A DNA stretch of 64,000 nucleotides from Phorcus lineatus. Taxonomy: Eukaryota; Mollusca; Gastropoda; Trochida; Trochidae. Both the position numbers and the translations under genes were made by a program. Shown here one piece after another: positions 49,594 to 59,954 of the stretch (the first letter of the stretch is position 1; each line of letters begins with the position of its first letter). The DNA is taken from assembly GCA_921293015.1 (NCBI GenBank), contig OV121085.1:12859731-12923730 (forward strand), given 5' to 3'. The notes below the pieces were generated by a model. The model ran no database searches. It saw only the letters and a list, made by a program, of their open reading frames with translations, and was not told the origin of the DNA.

Positions 49594-51101
49594 TCAGCTA
49601 CAAAGTTATCTCGTCCAGGTAAGTGGGATGCTGAGAATGTGAAATTGTACTGAGCTGCTAACAACACTAATTTGCGGATTAGCCGCATGATGAAAGGCGA
49701 TCTGGAGTGGCACTTATTCAAGATACTCACTGTACTACAGTTATCGCATAAGAATCGGATACTCTTTCTACACCACAAGTGTCCCCACACTGCAGCAGCC
49801 ATCACTATAGGATACAATTCCATTGCTGCAATAGAATAGTCCTTGTCTGCCGCTGCCCGCCACTGTGGTGTCCAGCGTTGTGCAAACCAATGACCATTGA
49901 AGAAAGCTCCAAATCCAGTGGAACCTGCTGCATCTGTAGACAGGTGCATGTCTGGGGCTGTAAGTTCATCTTCATAAAAGAAAGACTTCCCATTCCAGGT
50001 AGTTAGAAAGTCTTTCCACATGGCAAAGTCTAATTGGCAATCCTTGTTCAGGGTAATGTGGTGATGCAAATGGGGCACGGAGTGTGCTAGTTTCAGTAGG
50101 TAACTCACAAAGGCTCTGCCAGGTTTGATGACTTGACTAGCAAAGTTGAGGTGACCCAGTACACTTAGGAGAGTACGCTTTGTCACCTTTCTCTTTCGCT
50201 GAATTTGGCCGATGAAGTCAATGATCCGGAGTACCTTTTCATGTGGCAAGCGAGATTCCATCATGTCGGAGTCCAGGATAATTCCTAGATACTCAAGACA
50301 TGTTGTTGGACCTACTGTTTTCTTAGCAGACAGAGGAATGCCAAGCTCCTTGAATAGATGCAACAACTTAGTCATAGTCTGGTTGCCATTCTGTAGTGAG
50401 GAGTCAATGGTCAAAAAGTCATCTAGCAAATGTAGAATATGTGGTATAGAGTAAACGTATTCCGCTATCCAGCATAGGGCCACAGAAAGATTATCAAAGA
50501 TTTTGGGACTGGACCGTGATCCAAAAACCAATCTGGTGTAGTAGAACAGTTTGCTTTTCCAGCTGACTCCATGTAAATGCCACACAGTATGATGAGTAGG
50601 GATCAACTTGAATGCGTCTGTTATGTCTACTTTACACATATAGGCTTGACTACCCAGAGCTTTGATAATTCTGACGGCGTCATCAATTCTCACATATGTG
50701 AGGGAGAAAAGTGATTTATCAATCAGTGAATTTAAACTTGGATTGTTTTCGTCATGGTGTGGTGAGGACAAGTCTACAATAAGCCTCTTCTTTTTTGAAT
50801 ACTTCCCCTCGACAATGCCAATGGGACTAATGCGATGTACTGGAAAAGGGGAAATGTCAAATGGGCCAATTAGGTAACCTTTTGAGAGTTCACTCTCCAA
50901 TAATTCATCTACTGCTTGCGTATTTTGTCTGGCAGACAGAAGATTGCGGCATACCGTCGATGTTGTTGGTGGATTGTCAATTCCTGTGGTGAAACCATGG
51001 CGAAGTCCGCTTATCAAATTACTTGTGAATGTTTCGTCGGGGTAATGCTGCAACTGTTTCTCTAGGAGGTCAACTTTGATGGGAGATGTAACTACTCCGA
51101 G
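49455..51101 (-). CDS. Reverse transcriptase-RNase H of the DIRS-type element
   Basis: Copies the element RNA into DNA. The frame runs unbroken from the codon after the gag stop to a TAG at 49455-49457, in the same frame as gag. Counting from the TTG at 51053, the RT core carries Asp143 (CKVDITDAF) and the LLDD box at 209-212. RNase H follows with Asp374 (STDAAGSTGFGAFF), Glu412 (MELYPIV), Asp437 (LCDNCSTV) and Asp482/487 (PGRDNFVADALSR). All catalytic acids are present. The first ATG is residue 139, within RT motif A, so an independent AUG start would destroy the enzyme. Stop-codon readthrough from gag is the simplest reading. No methyltransferase domain follows RNase H. Confidence 0.92.
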   Translation of the reverse strand, partial: LGVVTSPIKVDLLEKQLQHYPDETFTSNLISGLRHGFTTGIDNPPTTSTVCRNLLSARQNTQAVDELLESELSKGYLIGPFDISPFPVHRISPIGIVEGKYSKKKRLIVDLSSPHHDENNPSLNSLIDKSLFSLTYVRIDDAVRIIKALGSQAYMCKVDITDAFKLIPTHHTVWHLHGVSWKSKLFYYTRLVFGSRSSPKIFDNLSVALCWIAEYVYSIPHILHLLDDFLTIDSSLQNGNQTMTKLLHLFKELGIPLSAKKTVGPTTCLEYLGIILDSDMMESRLPHEKVLRIIDFIGQIQRKRKVTKRTLLSVLGHLNFASQVIKPGRAFVSYLLKLAHSVPHLHHHITLNKDCQLDFAMWKDFLTTWNGKSFFYEDELTAPDMHLSTDAAGSTGFGAFFNGHWFAQRWTPQWRAAADKDYSIAAMELYPIVMAAAVWGHLWCRKSIRFLCDNCSTVSILNKCHSRSPFIMRLIRKLVLLAAQYNFTFSASHLPGRDNFVADALSRLQIQRFRRLVPAADTCPTPCLPLTQVTVPPVDLSTSCGSKP

Positions 51102-51104
51102 TCA
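51102..51104 (-). promoter_or_regulatory. Candidate readthrough UGA between gag and RT
   Basis: Context on the sense strand is AAA CAT TGA CTC GGA. UGA followed by C is the leakiest stop context known in eukaryotes, and CU after it resembles the UGA-CUA readthrough signal. Sixteen sense codons separate the stop from the TTG at 51053, and gag and RT share a frame. Confidence 0.6.
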
Positions 51105-52439
51105 ATGTTTTGAACGGATAGAACTCTGTTTAGGGGTTTCGTCCTCGCTGTTGCCTAGGCGACAATTCTTTGCAGAGTGGGGTTTCCGACAAATTCTACA
51201 CACATGCTCGAATTTGCAATTCTGGTGAATGCACTTGTCTGAATTAAAGTTGTTGCAGATTGGAACTCCTTTGTGAAACTGGACTTGTCTCCCATGTCTG
51301 TCTGTTGCAAGGCGACGAGGTTGCGTTGGCCCTCCTGTTGTGACAGAGGCGTGGCCAGGCGAGGATGCATTTGCCACTAGAGGGCAAAACTGACTGGTGT
51401 GGCCAATATCCTGACAGAGCTGGCAGGCATTAACACGACGTCCTGTGAAAATGGCCCGGTAAAGTTGATCATCAATTTTTGCCCAGTTAACTTTGACATT
51501 CTGTTGTTCGAGAATGGCCGCTGCTTTGGCTGAGAAACGTTTGTGATATTGGTAGAAACTTTGGTCTTGATACATTGAATGCATTTCGACAATGTTCCTG
51601 AGATATCTACTTAGTTCTTGACTCCTTTGAGGCCATCGCATGAGCATGATGTCCTTGAACCTTGTGAAGGCCAAAATATACATATCAATAGAGAGCGGCT
51701 GCTGCAGGCGGCGATCACTGGTAGATTTTAGAAAGAGCTCCATATTGTCAATTTGGATTCGTCTAGCACCAGATGATATCTCATCAGGGCAGAGAAGTAA
51801 TGCAAAGTTAATGTCTTTACCTTCCCATATTGCCTTTTTCAAACTGGATGAGACTGTTTCCACATGGTCGAAGTCGATTTCCTGAGCGAAGCCGATACTT
51901 CCGGGTAAAGGTGTACTGCTGGACTGTGCTGTCATGAGTGTATTGGCATTATTTGCCATGTCCGTCGACACCACGTGAGGTAAGACGGCACTAGCTCCTT
52001 GGTTTGGCGGTGTGGTGATATGCTCACTTATCAAGTGCCTCAGCGAATCCACCGATGACTGGAGATTAACCACCATCGCGGACAGTTGGGAGTTGGATGG
52101 AACAGCGTCTGTGGAGTGTTCGTTGTCGCCGGTTGAACTCGGTACTTCCGGTCCTCTGCCTGAAGTCGATTGTGAACGGGAGATCGCCAGATCGAGATTT
52201 TCCGTATAGAACGTTTGCAATTGCTGTCTGGTCATTCCCTCAGGCACGCGTACTCCAAGGATTGTATGAATGTACTTTGCTATCTTTGGGATAGACCAAT
52301 TCCTGGGGAACTGAGAATATGGTCGATCGTCGACAACAGCGCCATTGTTGTTATTGTGCTCTTCGCCAGACGAGTGAGAATCATCGACAATGGGACGTGG
52401 CACAGTGCTCGATCGACGAGAACGGCGTGTGGGAGGCAT
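51102..52439 (-). CDS. Gag-like nucleic-acid-binding protein of the DIRS-type element
   Basis: 445 codons from an ATG at 52439 (A at -3, a fair initiation context) to TGA at 51104-51102. The N-terminus is basic (PPTRRSRRSS), then acidic and Ser-rich. A helical domain around residues 185-335 probably mediates assembly. Three zinc motifs follow: a CCHC knuckle C339-x2-C-x4-H-x4-C352, a CCCH finger C395-x7-C-x4-C-x3-H412, and C414-x2-C-x3-H-x4-C426. This C-terminal set is typical of retroelement Gag proteins that coat the RNA. Intact, with no frameshift. The RT frame follows directly after the UGA. Confidence 0.88.
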   Translation of the reverse strand: MPPTRRSRRSSTVPRPIVDDSHSSGEEHNNNNGAVVDDRPYSQFPRNWSIPKIAKYIHTILGVRVPEGMTRQQLQTFYTENLDLAISRSQSTSGRGPEVPSSTGDNEHSTDAVPSNSQLSAMVVNLQSSVDSLRHLISEHITTPPNQGASAVLPHVVSTDMANNANTLMTAQSSSTPLPGSIGFAQEIDFDHVETVSSSLKKAIWEGKDINFALLLCPDEISSGARRIQIDNMELFLKSTSDRRLQQPLSIDMYILAFTRFKDIMLMRWPQRSQELSRYLRNIVEMHSMYQDQSFYQYHKRFSAKAAAILEQQNVKVNWAKIDDQLYRAIFTGRRVNACQLCQDIGHTSQFCPLVANASSPGHASVTTGGPTQPRRLATDRHGRQVQFHKGVPICNNFNSDKCIHQNCKFEHVCRICRKPHSAKNCRLGNSEDETPKQSSIRSKH

Positions 52440-52522
52440 CCTGAATACAAGGGTAACATGAACGATGAATATCTGCCAAGATGATTACCAGTCGACGGAG
52501 AACGAGCGTAATAGAGTTGGAA

Positions 52523-52928
52523 AAAAGATTTAGTCTGAACGTAACAATGGCCGAACAAAGAACGATGCTAGGCATGCGCACTTCAAGAGGAAGTAAGCTT
52601 CAGACATCATTTGCATCTTGGTACGTGATAAAGATTTTGATTGGTTGAAATTTTACTAGGATACCTGCAGGTATTCTTTAGAGGCCGATTGCTCTATGAA
52701 ACGAGAACAGTAACTTAATACTTAACAAGGAACGGGGTAGTGACAAATTGAGAATAAATATACTTGATTAATTGGCAAAAGTGTTAATAAAATGTTTATT
52801 GTGAAACGAAAACTCCAAGACCCGTTTGGATCTGAACCAAGTATGTGACATCAAATATCAACACGATTAGGATAATAATCGAACTGCATTTCCTTGCCAT
52901 TATAAATCTGCTTAGGTTATAAGCATCC
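52523..52928 (-). repeat. Split direct repeat A1 (5' end of element)
   Basis: 406-bp copy of A2, 83 bp upstream of the gag ATG. It should contain the element promoter and 5' leader. No TATA box is claimed. Confidence 0.93.
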
Positions 52929-53865
52929 AAATAAGTAAATATGAAAAGAAATTGCGCCACTGGGTAACAAGCAGACTTTAATATTTGATATCCATCTAGC
53001 TGCATCTAGGTGAATAGGATTTCAGAAAACTTGAGTGAAATTATGATGAGAAATTAAGTAGACTCTCCTCTTTGGCCCCTCAAATTCTGGTGTCAAAAAA
53101 TCAACTTATACGGATTAATAGACAGTAGTTAGAGGACTACACAACCAGATCATTGACATCACGGCTCATTGAATATTTTTCTATCTAGGCACCTCTGTAT
53201 AATGTCCCATAAATTTCAAAAAAAGCAAAGTAGAATTTTAACCATAAACATTTTTCAAATCTTGAGGTTTTACTTTGTTTTAGGCTTATAAAAGACAAAC
53301 TTTTGATTAAATTATTCACACAACTCTATTTCCTTGAAATTGTAAGCTTTACCTTCAAATCAGAGTGCAGAGATAGTTTTGAAAGTGACATGATGTTTGA
53401 GAACAAAAATAGGGATGGCAGACACAACTGACATTATACATTTTAAAGAATTGAACTTATGTTATCAAATTTTAATTTCAACCCATTAAAATAATCTTAA
53501 CAAAGATCCAACTCCATTTTTTTGCATGGCACCCTAAGTCGACATCTTATATGTAATTACAAACAGTCAACAAAGTTGAACAAAACATCTCCAATCAATT
53601 AATCAAACTTGTCAATGACAAAGAAACCAATGGCATCTGAAATGTGTTATAGATGTGTTCAAAGATATCTCTAAAGACACGTTTGCTATAAAAATATTTT
53701 TCCTGAGAAATGTGTTGCATTGTAATATATCATATGTCAATTCATGAACAATGTTAGTAAACAATATACCCCTTGCTCTGTTAGTGACAACAGATAATGC
53801 ATGGATACAAAATTATTTGAATATGTAATTACAACATTCGGGTTTAAAATTTAAAATTCGCTTAC
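52929..53865. other. Probable intron, nothing recognised
   Basis: AT-rich DNA between the retrotransposon and the donor at 53865. No supported feature. Confidence 0.35.
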
Positions 53866-53987
53866 GGAGCAGCAATCTTTGAATCGGCAAGCATCGGTCG
53901 GAGTCTGGAAGTTAAGTCCCCATTCACACTGGTTTCCAGGGTCCTTCCAGTGGACAAAACATTCCGTGGCTGGACAAATGATGGTTC
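53866..53987 (-). CDS. Internal exon (122 bp) encoding a cysteine-rich extracellular-type segment
   Basis: Minus-strand exon with acceptor ATCTCTCTCCAG ending at 53988 and donor TCC|GTAAGCG at 53866/53865. It starts in phase 1 and ends in phase 0. It encodes 40 residues with six cysteines: CPATECFVHWKDPGNQC, then EWGLNFQTPTDACRFKDCCS, ending in a CC pair. This pattern suggests a disulfide-bonded secreted or ectodomain module. The upstream exon at 59773 ends in phase 1 and joins in frame (Pro-Gly-Thr). I do not recognise the domain family. The exon call rests on strong splice signals, frame and non-AT-driven composition. Confidence 0.7.
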
Positions 53988-55609
53988 CTGGAGAGAGATT
54001 TACATATTAGTCTTTGGTATTTGCTTATCTTTGTCTATTTGTTATAAACATTGTACACAAAAATTCAAAACTTGAAAACAGTTCTTGGAGACAGCTTGAT
54101 AAGAACATCAAGATTTTCTTAAGATCATCTGATTGATTTATGGGAGAAGATAAGGGTAGGTAATGAAATTATCACTACAAGCCTACCTTGGATCCAGGGT
54201 ATAAGTTGAGAATCATCTGAATGTTTTCCCTTGATTATCGAGGATGTTCATTGCACAAATATAAACACACAATCAAAGTGAATAACCAAAGAGACAAGTT
54301 ATGTAAACTTGCCCAACTTGTCGACAAATCTGTTTCTTGGCAGACAAATCATAAAGCTGTAGATCTTGTCTTTTTGATTAGACCGATGTTTGTAAACTCC
54401 TCACTAATTAGTTTAGATATCGATACAGGATAGGCAAAACTTATACAAAATAATAACAATTAAACATGTTTGCATCAACTTCCTTTGAAAATCGATGTCC
54501 CAAATTTGATCTCGATCTTTCATATCCTGTTGAAACACACACAAATGTTGAGGTTGATAGATTTTGATAAATGAAATGTGAACAAATCAACTTGGTGGCC
54601 AGGCAAATGTTATTTCTTTTGGCACCACATCCTTTGACTCTTATGTAGGATGATTATCAAGAAACAACACACTGTATTAGTTTCATCTGTACAGGATTCA
54701 TGTAATTTTTATATCAAATTGTAAAAACATGTTCAAATGGTGACCAGATATACGATATCTGTTCATTTTATCCTGACCAAGAAATACTTACATATAGAAA
54801 TATTCAGAAAATTCTTTACGTTCAAATATTTGGGCAAGAAGCTTGAAACTTGCTAAAATAATGTCCAACCTGTCCAAACAATGTAGTTACACAGGTGACC
54901 CTTTCTTTATAAACACAACCCACAAATAATATCACAGATCTTTTTTTTATCCTGTTGGACAAATGTGAACTCACTGTCCAACTGTATGAGTCCAGATTAC
55001 TGAGGATTTTGTGGAATTTGTACAAATCAGCTTGTACCAAACACTTGATAGTCCGGCAGACGAAAAAAATTCCAACCAATTAGTCTTCAGTTTCTTTTTC
55101 TTGTCAGACAAATATTTCCACACCGTACAACTGTGTAGGTTAAGATGTTTGTGCAGGATGCAAATACAGATCTTGATATTTACGATGCATGCAGATGCAG
55201 ACGACTGCATATTTGCAATCCATGCATCTCTAGAAGTTGAGATATTTGTCTTCCGTGCAACTGTAGGACATCACAAATATTTGCGCAGAATACAAAAGGT
55301 AGGATTTAGAACAAGAATTTGGAACTTCCCATGAAAGGCTGCTCCTTGGAGATTTGAAACTCTAATTAATCGTCGGACGGAGCTGGTCTCTGCAAATACA
55401 CGTGACCACTTCCGATCTGTCTTGATTCAATGCTGCGCCTCTACAAGGCAAAGTTTAACGGATCAATGATCTCAAACTTTCTCCATAAAGAATAGGAACT
55501 TAGCTGAAGCCAATAACATCCATACAAAATGGCACAAAGACTGAACTCTGCTCATTGTACAATTGTTTATTGTACAAGAGGCTAGAGGCAAGGGTTGAAG
55601 GATATCAAA
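53988..55609. other. Intron, nothing recognised
   Basis: Short frames here (for example 55011-55334 plus) show no domain. Low-grade internal repetition of TGCAGATGCAGACGACTGCA type occurs near 55180. Confidence 0.4.
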
Positions 55610-56940
55610 CACAGCAGTGTCTGAGATAAAGAATATAGTTCACAATGTTGACTGCAAAAGGCACTTCCGACACAGGCTCAAGGTTTACATATATAGATCT
55701 CTGATCAAACCTATGTTTCTGACATCTCATATACAAACCATATACCATGTATACTGTCAAGAACAGGAACATGGTTCCAGAATATCAAAACAGAAGACAA
55801 TCCCATAACAAAACATAGTTTTCTAGCATCTCATGTGCAAGCAGTTCATAAGGTGAAGTGAGGAGCTTGGACACAATATTGATTTGAAAGACTGTATTTG
55901 ATGATCCCATAACAAACAGTATATACTAGATCAAACCTATTTCTCTTACATCTCATATAAGCAAACCTTTCCCTCTATAGACTGTTAAACAAAAATGAAG
56001 CACAGGTTCCAGATTATAAAATATGGCCGACTTTTCTATACAAAGTATTAATGAATGTGTTTACTGTTTAATCCAGGAACAGGTTGTAGATTATCAAAAC
56101 AGCAGACAATCAAATAACAAACTGTAGTCCTTTGACCTCTCATAAACAAGCAGTTCACAATGTGTAATGAGAAGTTTGGACACAATATTGATTTGATAAA
56201 ATGAGGCAGAAAATCCCATAACAAACGTCTGTCTTCTGAAACATCATGTACGAGAAGTCCCCTGGAAACTAATAAAAAGTTTGGGAAACATATTACAACG
56301 TATCCAACATAGCAGAAAATCCATACTATAAACCTGACATCAATATACAAGAACTTCCTTCTGGAGTCTGTATTAAGGATTCAGGACACAGGTTCCAGTT
56401 TATCCAACATTGAGCGGATACCATTGTCTTTAATTCTGATTTCCATATACAAGCAGTTTACAGTTTAGACTGAATCAGGAGTTTTGGAGACAATTCAAAT
56501 ATATCCATAACAGAATAAGATCCAAGATCAAACCTCAATGTCTTGACATCCATTTACAAGAAATTCCCTATAGAAAGTTATAAAGATTTTGGAACACAGG
56601 TTTCAGCTTATCCAGCAGAAGATTCAAGCTCACATGTTGTTTTCTGACATCCCTGTGCCAGAACTCTCACAGAGTCTGTATAAAGGGTTTGGGATACAGG
56701 TTCCCATCTATTAAACAGTAGTAAGACTGTATAAGAAGTTTTGGACACAGGTTCCAGAAGCAACAAGCTCAGACCTCATATTCTGACATCAATGTACAAG
56801 AGGTTCTCTATGGAGACTTATAAAGAATTTTTGCTTATGTTTCAGTCCATTCAACATGGTAGGAGATACAGGTTGAAACAAGTCCTCTGATATCCATGTA
56901 GAAGCAGTTTAATATACAGACTTTGGGACTCACTCCCATA
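55610..56940. repeat. Degenerate tandem repeat, roughly 130-180 bp units
   Basis: Variants of CAGGTTCCAGATTATCAAAA, ATCCCATAACAAAC, TGACATCCATGTACAAGA and TTTGGACACAGGTTCCAG recur at least eight times through the block. Strongly diverged and within the intron. Confidence 0.65.
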
Positions 56941-57504
56941 ATAATATACCTTCTGAAGATCCAAGAACAAAAACTGAATCCTCTGAGAATCTTATAAAAT
57001 AATGAATGAAGAAACGTTCATGTGAAACACACAATGACTTCAAGGCACTGAGAATCTCACAAACTGGAACAAAGACTGTAGAAACAGAATTCATGAAGTC
57101 ACTCATGACACAGGATCCAGTAACCAAAATCCAACCAAAGATCCCAACAAAACTAATGCGTCTGTCATCTAAAAATGTGTAATGCCAAAAGCTGTCCCAA
57201 CAAGTCATACTTAAGAGCTCTGTTATTTGATTAAGAATTTAAGTGCACCGGAATGGAGTAATCAAATTGGTTTGCTGTAGATCACATGATATAATTTCAT
57301 TTAAAACTTTTTAACATTGATCCAGGCTGAAGAAGAGCATCAAGAGAGACATAAAACAAGCGAGTAAGATGTCAGAGGAGTTAAATACTTAACCAGCGCC
57401 CTACTGTGGTGCAATTGACACTAGATTAGAGACAGAATCTTAGATGGAATCGATTAACCCTTGACATGCAGCCTAAACATCATTAAAGTAGGATATGGTA
57501 GGAT

Positions 57505-57857
57505 ATGGTAATAATAATAATAATGTGGATATTTATATGGATATTTATATTTTATTTATATTTCCAAGTTCAAGGACATGCTCAAAGCGCTACCTACATC
57601 ATTACCCTGAGGGAAGTGTACTTTTAAAGCAGCTACTTAGCGTTTAGCGCGACCGTATTGTTCCATACATCCCTATATTCAGGTACCTATTTTAACAGCT
57701 GGGTGGACTGAGTGCAATGTGGATGAAGAGCCTTGCCTAAGGACACAACACAGTTTTGGAACCAGGTCAAAAATTTGTGGTGTCTCCATCAGGATTCGAA
57801 CCCGAGTCGTCAGCGTGAGAGGCCAGAACGCTAACCACTACACCACTCCACAACAAG
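57505..57857 (-). mobile_element. tRNA-Glu-like SINE with L2-type tail
   Basis: On the minus strand the head has an A box (GGTGTAGTGGTTAGCG), an anticodon-loop-like CCTCTCACG (CTC, Glu type) and a B box (CGGGTTCGAATCCTG). The body includes TCCTTAGGCAAGGCTCTTCA and the tail reads GTAGCGCTTTGAGC..ATATAAATA..(ATT)n, as in SINEs mobilised by L2/CR1-type LINEs. The 3' end is at about 57507 with five ATT units. ATGGTA occurs on both sides, but a target duplication is not firm. Confidence 0.85.
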
Positions 57858-59772
57858 CTGACATGGTACAACAATATTTCTTTAGGATCATTTGGTTAAA
57901 TAAGCAGACTTACATTTAGAAATAAAAATTTACGTTCTTAAATATATCAAAGGCAAAAACATGTATAAGTTAAAAAATGTGAACAAAATCATGAAAAAGC
58001 GATGAATTTTTTCTCTAAGCTATCGCTGGTGACTCAAATATAACCCCAAAAAAAGCAAGATGTCAAGTACATTGAAATAAGACAGTGCTGAACTTTACCA
58101 GAAAGCTTTGGGCTTAATCCTCAAGAATATTGTCTTGAAAACTGAATCCCTTGATGGAAACTCAAAATGATACAAGTTGTCAGGTTATAGAATCAGCAAA
58201 ATAAGTTTCGGGTGTGTCTTCAAGAATCTTGTCCTGGAGATGGATCTCGATATACAAAACCACATTTACATCAAGGTCACCTTAGTAGCATCCTTTATCA
58301 CAATGGTAAACTGAATCACTTGTTTGAGACTCAAAACGAAACATTTTGTCACGACTATAGAATCACCAAAAGAAAACATTACATATTCCAGGTAGAATAC
58401 TCAACTCATTAATTTGCCATGCATGGCTGTCTATACTCAGGAAATCTTTAACACTAAGGTAACCTTAGTAGAATCGTTTAACACAATTGTAAAAATTATT
58501 GTGATCCTTAAACACGAACATCCCGAGATTGATATCGCTGCCACACTGCATACATTGTGACGTCGAGCTTCACGATTGTGACCTCATGTCGCGTCAGTCA
58601 ACATGTGATGTTATGACACAATATGTATAAACGTAGATTTATGAAATGGTGGTATCTTCAACGAGCAGGTCATAAGGTTGAGTATTTGACCCACTGGATG
58701 TCAGATTGATGTGATAACATCAGTAAGTAGATACAAGAGAGAGAGACATCTACAATATGGAAAACAAAGAAAATTAAGTCAATATTTTAATCATGCATTG
58801 TTTCATTTGGTCATTTGGTCTGAAGAGAGGTGCCAAAAGGCATCCGAAAGGTTACATGGACTAAATCTATTGGACCAAACAAATTCTTCTCCTTTGTACC
58901 GTGGCTCCCTTCCATTGTAGCTATCTGGAGTGAAGGTTACCACAGAGTTCGAGCAACAGGACCTTGGCAAGCATTGTAGACGTAGACTCTACTAATGTCT
59001 ACTGACAAGGTTGAAGGGCCACAGGTTGAGAACTCTTAGTTCAATAGCCAAATAGATTACAACCTATGGAGCTTGAAAAATGGCAGACAGAAAATGGCAT
59101 GTTGTCTCAAGTGAAATGATTGGCTGGTTCCCAGGTGTCAAGAGACTATATTCCTAACCACTAGTCTGAAGTACAGTTCTCACACTGTCTGCATGGACCG
59201 GTAAGTGTTATTACATTAAACAAAACACATTCAATGTCTTAAATTGATCAAGAGTCTGCAAGGTGAGAGAATTCTGCCCAGAATACATAAGTAATTGTGT
59301 AGTATGCAGAAACTTGGATGAACTTTACAGACAATGAAGGAGGATGGTACCGAGTGAAGATACACAGAGTATGAATACACTACTGTTGTTAACAGGACTG
59401 GATCTGGATACAAGAAACACTTCCCAGAGAATTGTGATGCAGTAGTTAATAAACTCTGGACTTTCCTAAAAGTAAGCCAGGATCGATTGCCATTCAGGAT
59501 AATTTTTTTAACCAGACTTTCAACCTTTTTGTATTTTTGTTAATCCCTTTCCAACTAAATAAAATTCCTCCACTTGCCTACCTTACAATTTTTTGAAAAA
59601 AAAAATAAATAGACATGATATGGGTCGCCAATCCAGTAGTGAACTATGTCCAATGTTGCTGAACTTAAACAATTCATGATACCAACATTACATTTATAAT
59701 CATCAAGTTTACAAAGAACTTTATAACACAGTCACCAAAATAAAAACATAGTAGTAGTAGTATAATACACAC
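57858..59772. other. Intron, nothing firmly recognised
   Basis: Diverged internal duplications (CAAGAATATTGTCTTG/CAAGAATCTTGTCCTG at about 58121 and 58220) and fragments related to the foldback element at 41.7 kb (58279, 58460). A TGACGTC motif lies at 58559 beside TGACCTCA and GCGTCAGTCA. Significance unknown. Confidence 0.4.
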
Positions 59773-59954
59773 CAGGTTGTACGATCTTGACATCAAATAT
59801 TTTCTCAACCTGTCGGTTGTAAGCAGTTATCTGGAAGATAGTGTTTGGATTGTCCTCAATGCAGGTGATATTGATGGGGACGACATCGTCCGAGACTCGC
59901 TGCCAGCGCATGTACTCCCCATCTCCGTGTACTCGGAATACATCCGCCCACAGC
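59773..59954 (-). CDS. Internal exon (182 bp) encoding a beta-rich extracellular-type segment
   Basis: Minus-strand exon with acceptor CACTTTTATTGCAG ending at 59955 and donor CCTG|GTGTGT at 59773/59772. It starts in phase 2 and ends in phase 1. It encodes 60 full codons beginning LWADVFRVHGDGEYMRWQRV, then INITCIEDNPNTIFQITAYN and a segment ending KIVQPG. Alternating hydrophobic residues suggest beta strands. NIT is a potential N-glycosylation site, supporting an extracellular location. It splices in frame to the cysteine-rich exon at 53987. Family not recognised. Upstream exons should lie beyond 59954, possibly outside the window. Confidence 0.72.

Larger units (their letters stand above)
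46397..52928 (-). mobile_element. Complete DIRS-order (PAT/Ngaro-like) tyrosine-recombinase retrotransposon
   Basis: Read on the minus strand the order is A1 repeat, gag, RT-RNase H, tyrosine recombinase, B1 repeat, A2 repeat, a 133-bp array and B2 repeat. The paired repeats look identical, coding frames are intact, and B1 meets A2 with exactly the outer ends of B2 and A1. That is the split-direct-repeat signature of YR retroelements that integrate from a circle. No LTR, DDE integrase or methyltransferase domain was seen. Unusually, about 927 bp separate A2 from B2, where these elements normally have A2 and B2 adjacent. There is no target duplication, as expected for YR elements. Superfamily placement (PAT versus Ngaro versus a new group) needs a tree. 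Confidence 0.93.

Noticed and set aside
57780-57857. A tRNA-Glu(CTC) gene on the minus strand
   Set aside because: The head is continuous with an L2-type SINE body and tail; stems are imperfect.
58555-58615. Cluster of CRE/AP-1-like motifs as a promoter
   Set aside because: Short motifs occur by chance, and no exon or start is associated.
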